Shown here piece after piece: positions 54,230 through 63,069 of a stretch of 64,000 nt of DNA (position 1 is its first letter; each line of letters begins with the position of its first letter). The notes beneath the pieces are model-generated. The model did no database searches. It was given only the letters and a program-made list of their open reading frames with translations, and was not told where the DNA came from. A program made the position numbers and the translations under genes. The DNA lies in the NCBI GenBank assembly GCA_035550055.1, contig DASZRO010000065.1, forward strand, positions 1 to 64,000, given 5' to 3'. This stretch comes from Mycobacteriales bacterium (GTDB taxonomy: Bacteria; Actinomycetota; Actinomycetes; JAFAQI01).

Positions 54230-55195
54230 GTGACCGACGTACCCGCGCCCGAGGACATCATCCGGTACGAGAAGGACCCCGAGACCCGCATCGCGACCAT
54301 CACCTTCGACCGGCCCGACCATCTCAATGCGCCGACCATCGGTGCTCGCAAGCGCTACGGCGACCTGATCTTCAAAGCCAGCCTCGACGATGACGTCAAG
54401 GTGTTGGTCGTCCGCGGCGAGGGCGAGCATCTCGGCACCGGGGCAGACCTCGACGAGCTGATGGCCAAGCGCAAAGGCGGCGTCGCCATGGCCGAGGAGT
54501 TCGGCATCAGCGACGAGGACGACGTCACGATGCCGGATCGCCACAACTACCGCAACGGCGCCTCGCTCGTGCACTGGTACGCCGACGCCCGCTCGGGCAA
54601 CCGCAGTCTCGCCGACTTCAAGAAGATCAGCATTCTCGAGGTCAAGGGCTACTGCTACGGCTGGCACTTCTACCAAGCGGCGGATGCCGATCTGGTGATC
54701 TCCTCCGACGACGCACTGTTCGGCCACCCGGCGTTCCGGTACGTCGGTTACGCGCCGCGGATGTGGCAGTGGGCGACCGTGATGGGACTTCGAAAGTTCC
54801 AGGAGATGGTCTTCACCGGCCGTCCGTTCACCGCCGCGGAGATGGCGGACTGCAACTTCGTCAACAGCGTGGTGCCACGCGCCGAGCTCGAAACCGAGGT
54901 CGCGAAGTACGCCCTTGCGTGCTCCAACACCCGCAACACCGACACGATCTTCATGCAGAAGACGTTCTTCAACATCATGAAGCAGCACCAGGGCGAGTAC
55001 ATGGGCAGCATGATGAGCGCCTGGCTGGAGTCGATGACCGGCGCGCTCCGTGAGGACGTCGAGCGCTCCGAAGCCGGACTCGGGGGCAAGATCGCCGAAG
55101 GTGGGGTCAACAAGCTGGTCAAGGACAACGACAGCCGGTTCCCGCCGGAGTGGCGACTGTCCCGGTCGGGTCGCGAGCAGCCTCCCGCCGAATGA
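54230..55195 (+). CDS. Crotonase-family protein lacking both hydratase glutamates
   Basis: 321 aa, longer than classical enoyl-CoA hydratases. The crotonase fold is recognisable (ATITFDRPDHLNAPTIGARK, oxyanion segment GEHLGTGADLDELMAK, VKGYCYGWHFYQAADADLVI, FGHPAFRYVGYAP). At the two catalytic Glu positions I read Tyr (GWHFYQ) and Ala (GHPAF). It is therefore unlikely to be a plain hydratase and may catalyse C-C cleavage, hydrolysis or isomerisation of a CoA thioester. The insert at about 80-125 is unusual. It starts at GTG 54230, three nt after the M24 gene, and its stop overlaps the CoA-transferase ATG. Confidence 0.82.
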   Translation: MTDVPAPEDIIRYEKDPETRIATITFDRPDHLNAPTIGARKRYGDLIFKASLDDDVKVLVVRGEGEHLGTGADLDELMAKRKGGVAMAEEFGISDEDDVTMPDRHNYRNGASLVHWYADARSGNRSLADFKKISILEVKGYCYGWHFYQAADADLVISSDDALFGHPAFRYVGYAPRMWQWATVMGLRKFQEMVFTGRPFTAAEMADCNFVNSVVPRAELETEVAKYALACSNTRNTDTIFMQKTFFNIMKQHQGEYMGSMMSAWLESMTGALREDVERSEAGLGGKIAEGGVNKLVKDNDSRFPPEWRLSRSGREQPPAE

Positions 55196-57528
55196 CGAGT
55201 CCTGCACCGCTGGCCGGTCGCCGCGTGGTCGACCTGTCGACCTGGATCGCGGGCGGCTACTGCACCAAGCTGCTCGCCGACGCCGGCGCCGACGTGGTCA
55301 AGGTCGAGCCTGCCGGCGGCGACCCGTTGCGGCGGTGGTCGGCCTCCCGCGCGGTGATCGCCCCCGACGCAAACGGGGCCCTGTTCAACTTCCTGCACGC
55401 CGGAAAGCGCGAGCATCTCGCCGCCCACGCCGCAGAGGTCGAGGCCCTTCTCGACGCGGCCGACCTCGTCGTGTGGTCGCCCGGCTCCGCACTCACCGCG
55501 GATCCTGCGCTCGCACCGGCCGCGATCTCGGCGCGCCACCCCGACGCCCACATTGCGTCGATCACGCCGTTCGGGCTGACCGGACCGTGGACCGGCCGTC
55601 CGGCGACCGAGTTCACCCTCCAGGCGTGGTCCGGGGGGATGGTCGGGCTCGGTCGCGGCTACCCCGATCGCGCGCCGGTTCACGTCGGAGGCCAGATCGG
55701 GGAGTGGCTAGCCGGCGTCGTCGCAGCCGTCGGAGCCGTCGCCTCGCTGCGTCGTGACGGCACCGGCGAGATCATCGACGTATCCATGCTCGAAGTCCTG
55801 GCGTTGTGCCTGACCTACTACCCGGTGACCTACCACGACCAGATGGGCCGTCCGATGCGCAAGCGACGGTTCGTGCCGTCGCCGGGTGTGGCGCAGGCGT
55901 CGGACGGCATGGTGGGACTCGGCGTCGGCACCGGTCAGCAGTGGTATGACTTCTGCGCGATGGTCGGTCACCCGGAGTGGATGGATGACCCGAAGCTGTT
56001 CCTCGACCGGACGTCGCTGATGCCGACGATCGACGCCTGGATCGCCGAGCAGAAGGTGGATGCGCTGCTCGAGCTGGCATCCGCGTTCCGGATCCCGAAT
56101 GCGCCGCTGGTCAACGGCGCCAACGCGACCACCTTCGAGCACTTCCGGGCGCGCAACGCGTTCGTGTCCAACCCGGTGGACGGCGCGGTCAATCCCGGCC
56201 CGCCGTACCGCATCTCGCCGGCGTCGGACCAGCGGCGCGAGCCCGTTGCGCCGAGCCCGACCGATGCCGACCACAGCCTGCCGTTGCGCGGTCTGCGCGT
56301 GCTGGAGATGACCGCGTTCTGGGCCGGGCCGCTCGTCGGCAGCATCCTCGGCATGCTCGGCGCCGAAGTGATCCACCTCGAGTCCACCGCACGTCCCGAC
56401 GGCGCGCGGCTGATCGGCGGGATCCCCCAGACCACCGATCAGTTCTGGGAGCGCGGCCCGATCTTCGCGGCACTGAACACGAACAAGTCGAGCCTCACCA
56501 TCGACCTGGGCACGCCACGGGGGGTCGAGGTGCTCGAACAGCTGGTCGCAACCTGCGACGTGGTGGTCGAGAACTTCACCCCGCGAGTGCTCGACCAGCT
56601 CGGCCTGGACTACGAGACGTTGCGCCGGAAGCGGCCGGACCTGGTGATGGTTCGCATGCCCGGTTTCGGTCTCGACGGGCCGTGGCGCGACGGTGGCGCG
56701 TTCGCCTTCGTGATCGAGGACGCCTCCGGCCTGACCTGGCTGACCGGGTATGAGGACAAGCTGCCGATCGAGCCCTACTGCGTCGGGGACCCGAACGCCG
56801 GGCTGCACGCGGTCCTCGCGTTGCTGCTGGCGCTCGAGCACCGCGATCACACGGGCGAGGGTTGCCTGGTCGAAGCCGCGATGGTCGATGCGGCGCTGAG
56901 CGTCGCGGCGGAGCAGGTCATCGAGTACTCCGCCTACGGCAACCTCCTCCAACGCGACGGCAACCGCGGTCCGATGGCCGCGCCGCAGAACGTCTACCAG
57001 GCCGCCGGCCCTGACGAGGAGGGCAGGGACGACTCATGGGTCGCGATTGCGGTGGCCACCGACGAGCAGTGGTTGGCGCTGCGGGCCGCGATCGGTGAAC
57101 CCGAGTGGGCATCGGGCTCCGCGCTCGCGACCGCGGCGGGACGTCGCGGCGCGCAGGACGAGCTCGACGGCCATCTCGCCGCCTGGTGTCGCAGTCGTAC
57201 GGCGGATGAGGTCGTGGATCTGCTCTGGCCGGCCGGCGTACCCGTTGCCAAGGTGATGCAGCCGCATCAACAGCCGGATCTCCCACCGGTGGCGGCCCGG
57301 GGCTTCTTCGAGACGTTGGAGCATCCCGTGGTCGGGGCTTGCCGCTACAGCACGCTGCCGATGCGGCTGTCCAACGGACCCGCGGCGATGCAGCGACGGG
57401 CCGCTCCGCTGTTGGGGGAGCACAACGACGCGCTGCTCACCGAGCTCGGGCTCAGTCGCAGCGAGATCGACGAGCTGGCCGCTGCCGGGATCATCGGCAA
57501 CTCGGTTGCTGCGGTGGGGGGTCACTGA
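55192..57528 (+). CDS. Double-length CaiB/BaiF (family III) CoA-transferase
   Basis: 778 aa from the ATG at 55192 overlapping the crotonase stop. Two complete family III domains are fused head to tail. Copy one (about 1-360) begins APLAGRRVVDLSTWIAGGYC; copy two (about 365-770) begins LPLRGLRVLEMTAFWAGPLV, with VVENFTPRVLDQLGLDYETL. Copy two has Asp533 (CVGDPNAGL) where the family's catalytic Asp is expected. The matching place in copy one reads HVGGQIGEW, without Asp. The chain may fold as an internal version of the interlocked homodimer with one active site. It likely activates the substrate acid by CoA transfer. Confidence 0.88.
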   Translation: MTSPAPLAGRRVVDLSTWIAGGYCTKLLADAGADVVKVEPAGGDPLRRWSASRAVIAPDANGALFNFLHAGKREHLAAHAAEVEALLDAADLVVWSPGSALTADPALAPAAISARHPDAHIASITPFGLTGPWTGRPATEFTLQAWSGGMVGLGRGYPDRAPVHVGGQIGEWLAGVVAAVGAVASLRRDGTGEIIDVSMLEVLALCLTYYPVTYHDQMGRPMRKRRFVPSPGVAQASDGMVGLGVGTGQQWYDFCAMVGHPEWMDDPKLFLDRTSLMPTIDAWIAEQKVDALLELASAFRIPNAPLVNGANATTFEHFRARNAFVSNPVDGAVNPGPPYRISPASDQRREPVAPSPTDADHSLPLRGLRVLEMTAFWAGPLVGSILGMLGAEVIHLESTARPDGARLIGGIPQTTDQFWERGPIFAALNTNKSSLTIDLGTPRGVEVLEQLVATCDVVVENFTPRVLDQLGLDYETLRRKRPDLVMVRMPGFGLDGPWRDGGAFAFVIEDASGLTWLTGYEDKLPIEPYCVGDPNAGLHAVLALLLALEHRDHTGEGCLVEAAMVDAALSVAAEQVIEYSAYGNLLQRDGNRGPMAAPQNVYQAAGPDEEGRDDSWVAIAVATDEQWLALRAAIGEPEWASGSALATAAGRRGAQDELDGHLAAWCRSRTADEVVDLLWPAGVPVAKVMQPHQQPDLPPVAARGFFETLEHPVVGACRYSTLPMRLSNGPAAMQRRAAPLLGEHNDALLTELGLSRSEIDELAAAGIIGNSVAAVGGH

Positions 57529-58154
57529 TGGCGCGCGCGAACGGTTCTCGCGGCGGTGGGTTCGAGCCGGCCCCCTTCGACGTCGTCGAGGCATCGCGTC
57601 GGGTGTGGGAACGGCACTGGGACGCCGAGTCGGCGTCCGGGATGGCGGTGTTCACCGCGATCCTGCGCTCCTACCAGCTGCTGGCGGACGAGGTGGAGCG
57701 AGTGATGCGCAGCCACGAGCTGACCTTCGCGCGGTACGAGGTGCTCACCTGGCTCATGACCGATCCGGAGTCCTCGCTGACCTTGAGCTGGATCAGCAAG
57801 ACGCTGCGGATCCCGCCGGCGACGGTCACGAACATCATCGACCGCCTCGAGCAGGACAAGCTGGTACGCCGAGTGGCACACCCGTCGGACGCGCGCACGA
57901 CGCTCGCCGTGATCACCCAACGCGGCCGCCGGGTGGCGAGTGCGGCGACCGAAGACCTCAATGACAACGTGTACGCGCGCATCGGCCTCGACGAGTCGCA
58001 GCGGCGCGAGCTCACCGACCTGCTGGCGACGTTGCGGGCCAGTGGCAACGAGTTCGACGTCGAGCGCTCGGCGGAGGTGGTCGAAGAGGTCGGGACGCGG
58101 CAGGCGCGCAAGCCGGTCGGCGGCCGGTCGAAGCGTGAGCACGACGTGGCATAG
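57528..58154 (+). CDS. MarR-family transcriptional regulator
   Basis: 208 aa from the ATG at 57528, sharing one base with the CoA-transferase stop (TGATG). The winged helix contains FARYEVLTWLMTDPESSLTL, ISKTLRIPPATVTNIIDRLE, then VRRVAHPSDARTTLAVITQR for the wing. Unlike most MarR genes it lies inside the catabolic operon rather than at its edge. It would be expected to sense the substrate or its CoA ester and control the divergent region at 50.6 kb, but no site can be assigned. Confidence 0.9.
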   Translation: MARANGSRGGGFEPAPFDVVEASRRVWERHWDAESASGMAVFTAILRSYQLLADEVERVMRSHELTFARYEVLTWLMTDPESSLTLSWISKTLRIPPATVTNIIDRLEQDKLVRRVAHPSDARTTLAVITQRGRRVASAATEDLNDNVYARIGLDESQRRELTDLLATLRASGNEFDVERSAEVVEEVGTRQARKPVGGRSKREHDVA

Positions 58155-58164
58155 GAGCGAAGGC

Positions 58165-59523
58165 ATGGCGGAGAAGAAGACGAAGGCATCGCGGGTGCCG
58201 TATGCGATGGAGGTGCCCGACCGGATCCGCAAGGAGCGCTACTACGACCGTGAGTTCTTCGAGCTCGAGGCCGAGCAGCTGTGGCCGCGGGTGTGGCAGA
58301 TGGCCTGCCGGCTCGAGGAGATCCCGAACCCCCGTGACTTCGCCACCTACGAGATCCTCGACCAGTCGGTGATCGTCGTCCGTCAAGACGACATGAGCGT
58401 GCGTGCCTTCCACAACGCGTGCCGCCACCGTGGTGTGCGTCTGGTCGAAGGCCACGGCACCAGCACGAGCGGCTTCACCTGCCCGTTCCACGGCTGGTGC
58501 TATGCGTCAGACGGCGCCAACACGTTCATCTCGCGGGCGGGCACGTTCTCCGAGGCCAACCTCGACCCGGCGCAGGTCGGCCTTCAGCAGGTGCGTTGCG
58601 AGACGTGGGGAGGGTGTGCCTGGATCAACCTCGACCCGAAGGCACCGGACCTACGGGCGAGCATCGAGCCATTCGCGACGTACATGGACGCCTGGCAGCT
58701 CGACAACATGCACCCGGAGTGGTGGTACTCCTTCCGGCTGCCGGTGAACTGGAAGCTCGCGCAAGAGGCGTTCATGGAGCAGTACCACGTGCTCGAAACG
58801 CATCCGCAGCTACGGCTGCCGGGCCGCTACCCCGCCAAGAACAAGCCGTTCGACCAGCAGGCCTTCCTCGACGCCGAGCTCACCTACCTGCAGGTGATGA
58901 GCGAGGGCATGGCGGGGATGGTCCACGCGAACGACGTCAAGGTCGCGGCGCGCATCATGCCGAAGACCACCCTGCCCGCCGACCCGGTCCAGGCGCGGGT
59001 CGCCTGGGAGCGCACCCTCAACGACGCGGTGGTCAAGTGGCATCGCAGCAAGAAGCATCTGATCCCGGATCTCAACCAGATCGAGGACGACGGCCTCACC
59101 GAGCCGATGGTCTACTGCTTCCCGCACTTCTTCATCCTGCCGATGTACAGCAGCGCATCGCAGTACCGGTTCCGGCCGATCGGACCGGAGGAGACGCTGA
59201 TGGAGATCTGGTCGTTGACCAGGTTCCCGGACGGTGCGCCCTTGCCGAAGCTGCCGGTCCCGGAGCCGATGGCGCACGACGACCCGCGGGTGCCCCCCAT
59301 CCCGACCCAGGACTTCTCGAACCTGCCGAAGCAGCAGCTCGGGCTGCACTCGCGCTCCTTCGAGTTCATGCGGATCTCGGCGCAGATCGAAGGGCACCTG
59401 TCGAACTTCCATCGCACGATCGACGGTTATCTCGAAGGCCTGCCCAGCAAGAAGCTGCTCAAGGCCCACCGGCAGCTCAACATCAACCCCCTCGAGCGGC
59501 CGATCGTCGACCTCGGTCTCTAA
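58165..59523 (+). CDS. Rieske non-haem iron oxygenase, large (alpha) subunit
   Basis: 452 aa from the ATG at 58165. The Rieske [2Fe-2S] ligands are Cys86-x-His88 (CRHRG) and Cys106-x2-His109 (CPFHGW). The mononuclear iron His pair is His208 and His213 in QYHVLETHP. It needs a ferredoxin/reductase, and no small subunit is encoded nearby, as in KshA- or one-component-type systems. It would hydroxylate or dihydroxylate a ring in the cytoplasm. It begins ten nt after the MarR gene. Confidence 0.92.
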   Translation: MAEKKTKASRVPYAMEVPDRIRKERYYDREFFELEAEQLWPRVWQMACRLEEIPNPRDFATYEILDQSVIVVRQDDMSVRAFHNACRHRGVRLVEGHGTSTSGFTCPFHGWCYASDGANTFISRAGTFSEANLDPAQVGLQQVRCETWGGCAWINLDPKAPDLRASIEPFATYMDAWQLDNMHPEWWYSFRLPVNWKLAQEAFMEQYHVLETHPQLRLPGRYPAKNKPFDQQAFLDAELTYLQVMSEGMAGMVHANDVKVAARIMPKTTLPADPVQARVAWERTLNDAVVKWHRSKKHLIPDLNQIEDDGLTEPMVYCFPHFFILPMYSSASQYRFRPIGPEETLMEIWSLTRFPDGAPLPKLPVPEPMAHDDPRVPPIPTQDFSNLPKQQLGLHSRSFEFMRISAQIEGHLSNFHRTIDGYLEGLPSKKLLKAHRQLNINPLERPIVDLGL

Positions 59524-59572
59524 TATCATTCGTGCCAGACCTCTGGCGCCAATCTATGAGCGAGGTGACGTT

Positions 59573-60772
59573 GTGACGATCTCCGCCGAAGCCCCGCCGT
59601 ACTACGACCCGTACGACATCGAGCTGGCGAACGACCCGTACCCGATGTGGCGGCGGCTGCGGGACGAGTCGCCGGTCTACTACAACGACAAGTACGACTT
59701 CTACGCGCTGAGCCGCCACGCCGACATCTCGACATGGCTGCCCGAGTGGGAGACCTTCTCCTCGGCGCGCGGCGTGATCATCGAGCTCATCAAGGCAAAC
59801 CTCGAGCTGCCGTCCGGCACGCTGATCATGGAGGACCCGCCGGTCCACGACATCCATCGCAACCTGCTGGTGCGGGTGTTCACGCCGCGCCGGATCGCCG
59901 CCATCGAGCCACAGGTGCGCGCCTACTGCGCCCAACACCTCGACCCGCTGATCGGTGAGGAGCGCTTCGACCTGATCGCGGAACTCGGCGCGCAGATGCC
60001 GGGCAAGGTGATCGGCATGCTGCTCGGCATTCCCGAGCAGGACCAGGCCGCCGTCCGCGCGCACGTCGACAACAACCTGCGCACCGAGGCGGGCGAGCAG
60101 ATGGTGGTCAACGACGCGTCGTTCGCCGAAGGCGACATCTTCGCCGACTACATCGACTGGCGGATGAAGAACCCGTCGAACGACCTGATGACCGACCTGC
60201 TCAACGCGGAGTTCGACGACGAGCACGGCGTACGCCGCAAGCTGACCCGCCAGGAGGTGCTCACCTACGTCGCCGTCGTCGCCGGCGCGGGCAACGAGAC
60301 AACCACCCGACTGATCGGCTGGATGGGCTCGCTGCTCGCCCAGCATCCGGACCAGCGGGCGGCGGTCGTCGCGGACCGGTCGCTGATCCCCAACGTCGTC
60401 GAGGAGACGGTTCGCTACCAACCGCCCGGTCCGCACGTCGCCCGTTACGTGGCGAGGGACGTCGAGATCCACGGCGTCACGGTCCGCGAGGGCAGCGCCA
60501 TGCTGTTCCTGCTCGGCTCGGGCAATCGCGACGACCGGGTCTACCCGAACGGCGACACCTACGACATCCACCGGCCGCTGAGCCAACACCTCGGCTTCGG
60601 CTACTCGGTGCACTACTGCATGGGAGCCGCGCTCGCCCGGCTCGAGGGCCGGGTCGCCCTCGAAGAGATCCTCGAACGCTTCCCGACGTGGGAGGTCGAC
60701 TGGGACGGCGCGAGGCTTGGCTCGACCTCGACCGTTCGCGGCTGGGAGACGCTACCGATCGTCGTCGGCTGA
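59573..60772 (+). CDS. Cytochrome P450 (plus-strand operon)
   Basis: 399 aa from the GTG at 59573. The I-helix is VVAGAGNETTTRLIG, with E-x-x-R in EETVRYQP. The haem loop reads LGFGYSVHYCMGAALARLEG with Cys349; the usual F-G-x-G has Ser at the second Gly. It is a soluble oxygenase whose redox partners are not local. The 49-nt gap before it holds a small AT-rich stretch (TAATAT at 59521-59526) that could be an internal promoter. The 3' end overlaps the convergent TetR gene by 21 nt. Confidence 0.92.
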   Translation: MTISAEAPPYYDPYDIELANDPYPMWRRLRDESPVYYNDKYDFYALSRHADISTWLPEWETFSSARGVIIELIKANLELPSGTLIMEDPPVHDIHRNLLVRVFTPRRIAAIEPQVRAYCAQHLDPLIGEERFDLIAELGAQMPGKVIGMLLGIPEQDQAAVRAHVDNNLRTEAGEQMVVNDASFAEGDIFADYIDWRMKNPSNDLMTDLLNAEFDDEHGVRRKLTRQEVLTYVAVVAGAGNETTTRLIGWMGSLLAQHPDQRAAVVADRSLIPNVVEETVRYQPPGPHVARYVARDVEIHGVTVREGSAMLFLLGSGNRDDRVYPNGDTYDIHRPLSQHLGFGYSVHYCMGAALARLEGRVALEEILERFPTWEVDWDGARLGSTSTVRGWETLPIVVG

Positions 60773-61378
60773 GCCGGGTCGCCGTCCGTCGCGGACCGCG
60801 TCGGAGAGCAGCCCGATCAGCCAGCCGACGCTGTCGGCGGCCTGCTGCGGGTCCAGGCCCCAGTCGTCGAGCAGCCGCCGGTAGGTCGGCATGCCCCACA
60901 GCACGTCGATCAGCGCGGCGAGACGTCGCAGCTCGGCGTCCGACGCGTCGGGCGCGGCCGCACGTACGGTGTCGAGCAGGGCGTTGGTACGGCGTTCGTC
61001 CAGCTCTGCGAGGACGCCTTCGGGGCGGCGGGGAGCCTCGCGCGCGAACGAGCCGAGGTAGCTGAAGAGCCGGCTGACGTGGCTCGGCAGGTCATCGAGG
61101 CGCATCCCCTCGATGTCCACCCCCGACTCCTCGACCAGCCGCTGCAGGACCGCCGCACGCAGCTCGCGCTCGGTGGCGAAGTGGCGGTGGACGGTCCGCT
61201 CGTGAACCCCCGCGCGCGACGCGACGGCGCGGACCGTGACGCCGCGCCAGTCCCAGGACGACAGCTCGTGGACCAGCGACGCTCCGGCGTCGACGATCCG
61301 GGCGCGCGTCTTCGCGGAGCGCTCCCGGCGCACCGGGCTGTCGTAGCGCCGCGTCGCCCGGTCGCCTTCCTGCGTCAC
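60752..61378 (-). CDS. TetR-family transcriptional regulator
   Basis: 208 aa from the GTG at 61378. The helix-turn-helix contains VTVRAVASRAGVHERTVHRH after an RIVDAGASLVHELSSWDWRG helix. The C-terminal domain is of the common actinobacterial type. It is convergent with the P450 gene and divergent (23 nt) from the Fur-family gene. It may regulate the catabolic operon, the Fur gene or a distant target; no clear palindrome lies in the 23-nt gap. Confidence 0.88.
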   Translation of the reverse strand: MTQEGDRATRRYDSPVRRERSAKTRARIVDAGASLVHELSSWDWRGVTVRAVASRAGVHERTVHRHFATERELRAAVLQRLVEESGVDIEGMRLDDLPSHVSRLFSYLGSFAREAPRRPEGVLAELDERRTNALLDTVRAAAPDASDAELRRLAALIDVLWGMPTYRRLLDDWGLDPQQAADSVGWLIGLLSDAVRDGRRPGSADDDR

Positions 61379-61401
61379 GGCGGTGATCGTAGGAGCAGAC
61401 T

Positions 61402-61890
61402 GTGCCCATGGCATCCGCCGTTGTGCCGCCGGAGACGGCGCAGCAGCTGGCGACCGACCTGCTGCGCTCGGTCGGTCAGCGGGTGACCAAGCCTCGGGTC
61501 GCGGTGTTGTCCTGTGTCCTGGCTGCCAGGGAAGAGCACCTGTCCGCGGAGCTGCTGCTGGAACGGGTGACCGCGGCCGACGCGTCGGTGCATCGCGCGA
61601 CCGTCTATCGCACCCTTGACGGGCTCGCGGCCGCCGGCGTGCTGCAACACGTCCACCTCGATCGCGGGCTGACCGCCTACCACCTCGCCGAGTCGGTGGG
61701 GGAGCATCGCAGTCCACCGCACCTGCACGGGCAGTGCGCCCGCTGCGGCCGGATCGTCGACTTCCCTGCAGACGTGATGGAGCAGGCCGTCGATCGGGTC
61801 GAGCGCGCCACCGGGTTCGCGCTGGACCCGGCGCACGTGGCGCTTTCCGGGCTGTGCCGACAGTGCAAGGGGCGGCCCGGCAGCCACTGA
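61402..61890 (+). CDS. Fur-family metalloregulator, probably nickel-responsive Nur
   Basis: 162 aa starting at GTG 61402. The winged-helix domain contains GQRVTKPRVAVLSCVL and HRATVYRTLDGLAAAGVLQH. Metal-site features are PHLHGQCARCG and GLCRQCKG (two CxxC pairs for structural zinc plus clustered His). The assignment to Nur rather than Fur or Zur comes from the next gene, a nickel/cobalt permease, and from the TTGC-N9-GCAA-type operator between them. When nickel is sufficient it should repress the permease. Confidence 0.85.
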   Translation: MPMASAVVPPETAQQLATDLLRSVGQRVTKPRVAVLSCVLAAREEHLSAELLLERVTAADASVHRATVYRTLDGLAAAGVLQHVHLDRGLTAYHLAESVGEHRSPPHLHGQCARCGRIVDFPADVMEQAVDRVERATGFALDPAHVALSGLCRQCKGRPGSH

Positions 61891-61893
61891 CGC

Positions 61894-61916
61894 TAGTTGC
61901 GATATGGTCGCAACTA
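61894..61916 (+). promoter_or_regulatory. Nur-type operator overlapping the permease promoter
   Basis: TAGTTGCGA-TATGG-TCGCAACTA is a perfect 9-5-9 inverted repeat. Its core TTGCGA-N5-TCGCAA fits the Streptomyces Nur box TTGCaa-N5-ttGCAA as I recall it. TATGGT (61903-61908) inside it could be the -10, seven nt before the ATG at 61916. Confidence 0.72.
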
Positions 61917-63025
61917 TGGTCCGGATCGACCGCGTGAGGAACGCGCTGACGCGCGAGGAGTGGCTGCGGGTCGGGCTGATGGGAGCCGCTGTTGTAGCGC
62001 TCTACGTGGTGGGCTTCGCCCTCCTGCTGTCGGCGGTCGGCCACCACTACGTCCTGTCGAGGTCGGGTGCGAAGGTCAAGATCTTCGGGGTCGGCACCGG
62101 CGTACTCGCCCTCACCCTCGGGATGCGCCACGCCTTCGACGCCGACCACATCGCGGCGATCGACAACACGACGCGCAAGCTGATGGGGGAGGGCCAGCGG
62201 CCCACCAGCGTCGGCTTCTTCTTCTCACTCGGTCACTCGTCCGTCGTGTTCGTGCTCGCGGTGCTGCTCAACTTCGGCATCCGTTCCCTCGACCGCGCGG
62301 TGTCGGACGACGGATCGGGTCTGCACCACGTCACCGGCATCATCGGTACGTCGGTGTCGGGCACCTTCCTGTACCTCATCGCGGCGCTCAACGTCGTGAT
62401 CCTGGTCTCGATCGTGCGCATCTTCCGGGAGATGCGCGGCGGCGCCTTCGACGAGGCCGAGCTCGAACGCCGGCTCGCCCAGCGGGGGCTCATGAACCGG
62501 TTGCTCGGCGGCTTCGCCGAGCGGGTCGACCGCCCCTGGAAGATGTACCCGCTCGGGGTGCTGTTCGGGCTCGGATTCGACACCGCCACCGAGGTCTCGC
62601 TGCTGGTGCTGTCCGGCTCGGCCGTGGCCAGCGGATTGCCGTTCTGGGCGATCCTGTCGCTGCCGATCCTCTTCGCCGCCGGGATGAGCACCTTCGACAC
62701 CCTCGACGGGTGCTTCATGAACTTCGCGTACGGGTGGGCCTTCGCGACACCGATCCGGAAGGTCTTCTACAACATCACGATCACCGGGCTGTCGGTCATG
62801 GCCGCCTTCGTGATCGGCACCATCGAGATCCTCGGCCTGGTCCAGTCGGAGTTCTCCTTCGATGACCCGTTCATGCGGTTCATGTCGAACTTCAACATCA
62901 ACACCGCCGGCTTCGTCGTGGTGGGGCTGTTCGTCGCGGTGTGGGCGATCGCCCTCGCGGTGTGGCACTTCGGCGACGTCGAAGGGCGCTGGGGGTCGTC
63001 ACCCGAACCGGCGTCCTACCGTTAG
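61916..63025 (+). CDS. NiCoT-family nickel/cobalt permease
   Basis: 369 aa from the ATG at 61916, preferred over the in-frame ATG at 61904 because the earlier codon lies inside the operator and -10. It has about eight TM segments. NiCoT signatures are RHAFDADHIAAIDNTTRKLM, FFSLGHSSVVFVLAV, LGFDTATEVSLLVLS and GMSTFDTLDGCFMNFAYGWA. It imports Ni2+ or Co2+ at the cell membrane. The upstream Fur-family regulator and the operator suggest nickel control, and no SD precedes 61916, fitting a leaderless message. Confidence 0.92.
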   Translation: MVRIDRVRNALTREEWLRVGLMGAAVVALYVVGFALLLSAVGHHYVLSRSGAKVKIFGVGTGVLALTLGMRHAFDADHIAAIDNTTRKLMGEGQRPTSVGFFFSLGHSSVVFVLAVLLNFGIRSLDRAVSDDGSGLHHVTGIIGTSVSGTFLYLIAALNVVILVSIVRIFREMRGGAFDEAELERRLAQRGLMNRLLGGFAERVDRPWKMYPLGVLFGLGFDTATEVSLLVLSGSAVASGLPFWAILSLPILFAAGMSTFDTLDGCFMNFAYGWAFATPIRKVFYNITITGLSVMAAFVIGTIEILGLVQSEFSFDDPFMRFMSNFNINTAGFVVVGLFVAVWAIALAVWHFGDVEGRWGSSPEPASYR

Positions 63026-63069
63026 TCCCTGAGACGGGGACGTGGCGCGGCGCGCCGCGGGGAGGGCTG

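Noticed and set aside
53060-55207. 715-codon open minus-strand frame
   Set aside because: It is a shadow of the M24 and crotonase genes with no recognisable domain.
61402-61890. Fur-family gene as the regulator of efeUOB
   Set aside because: The efe sites are DtxR/IdeR-type, and a Nur-type site lies at the adjacent nickel permease instead.
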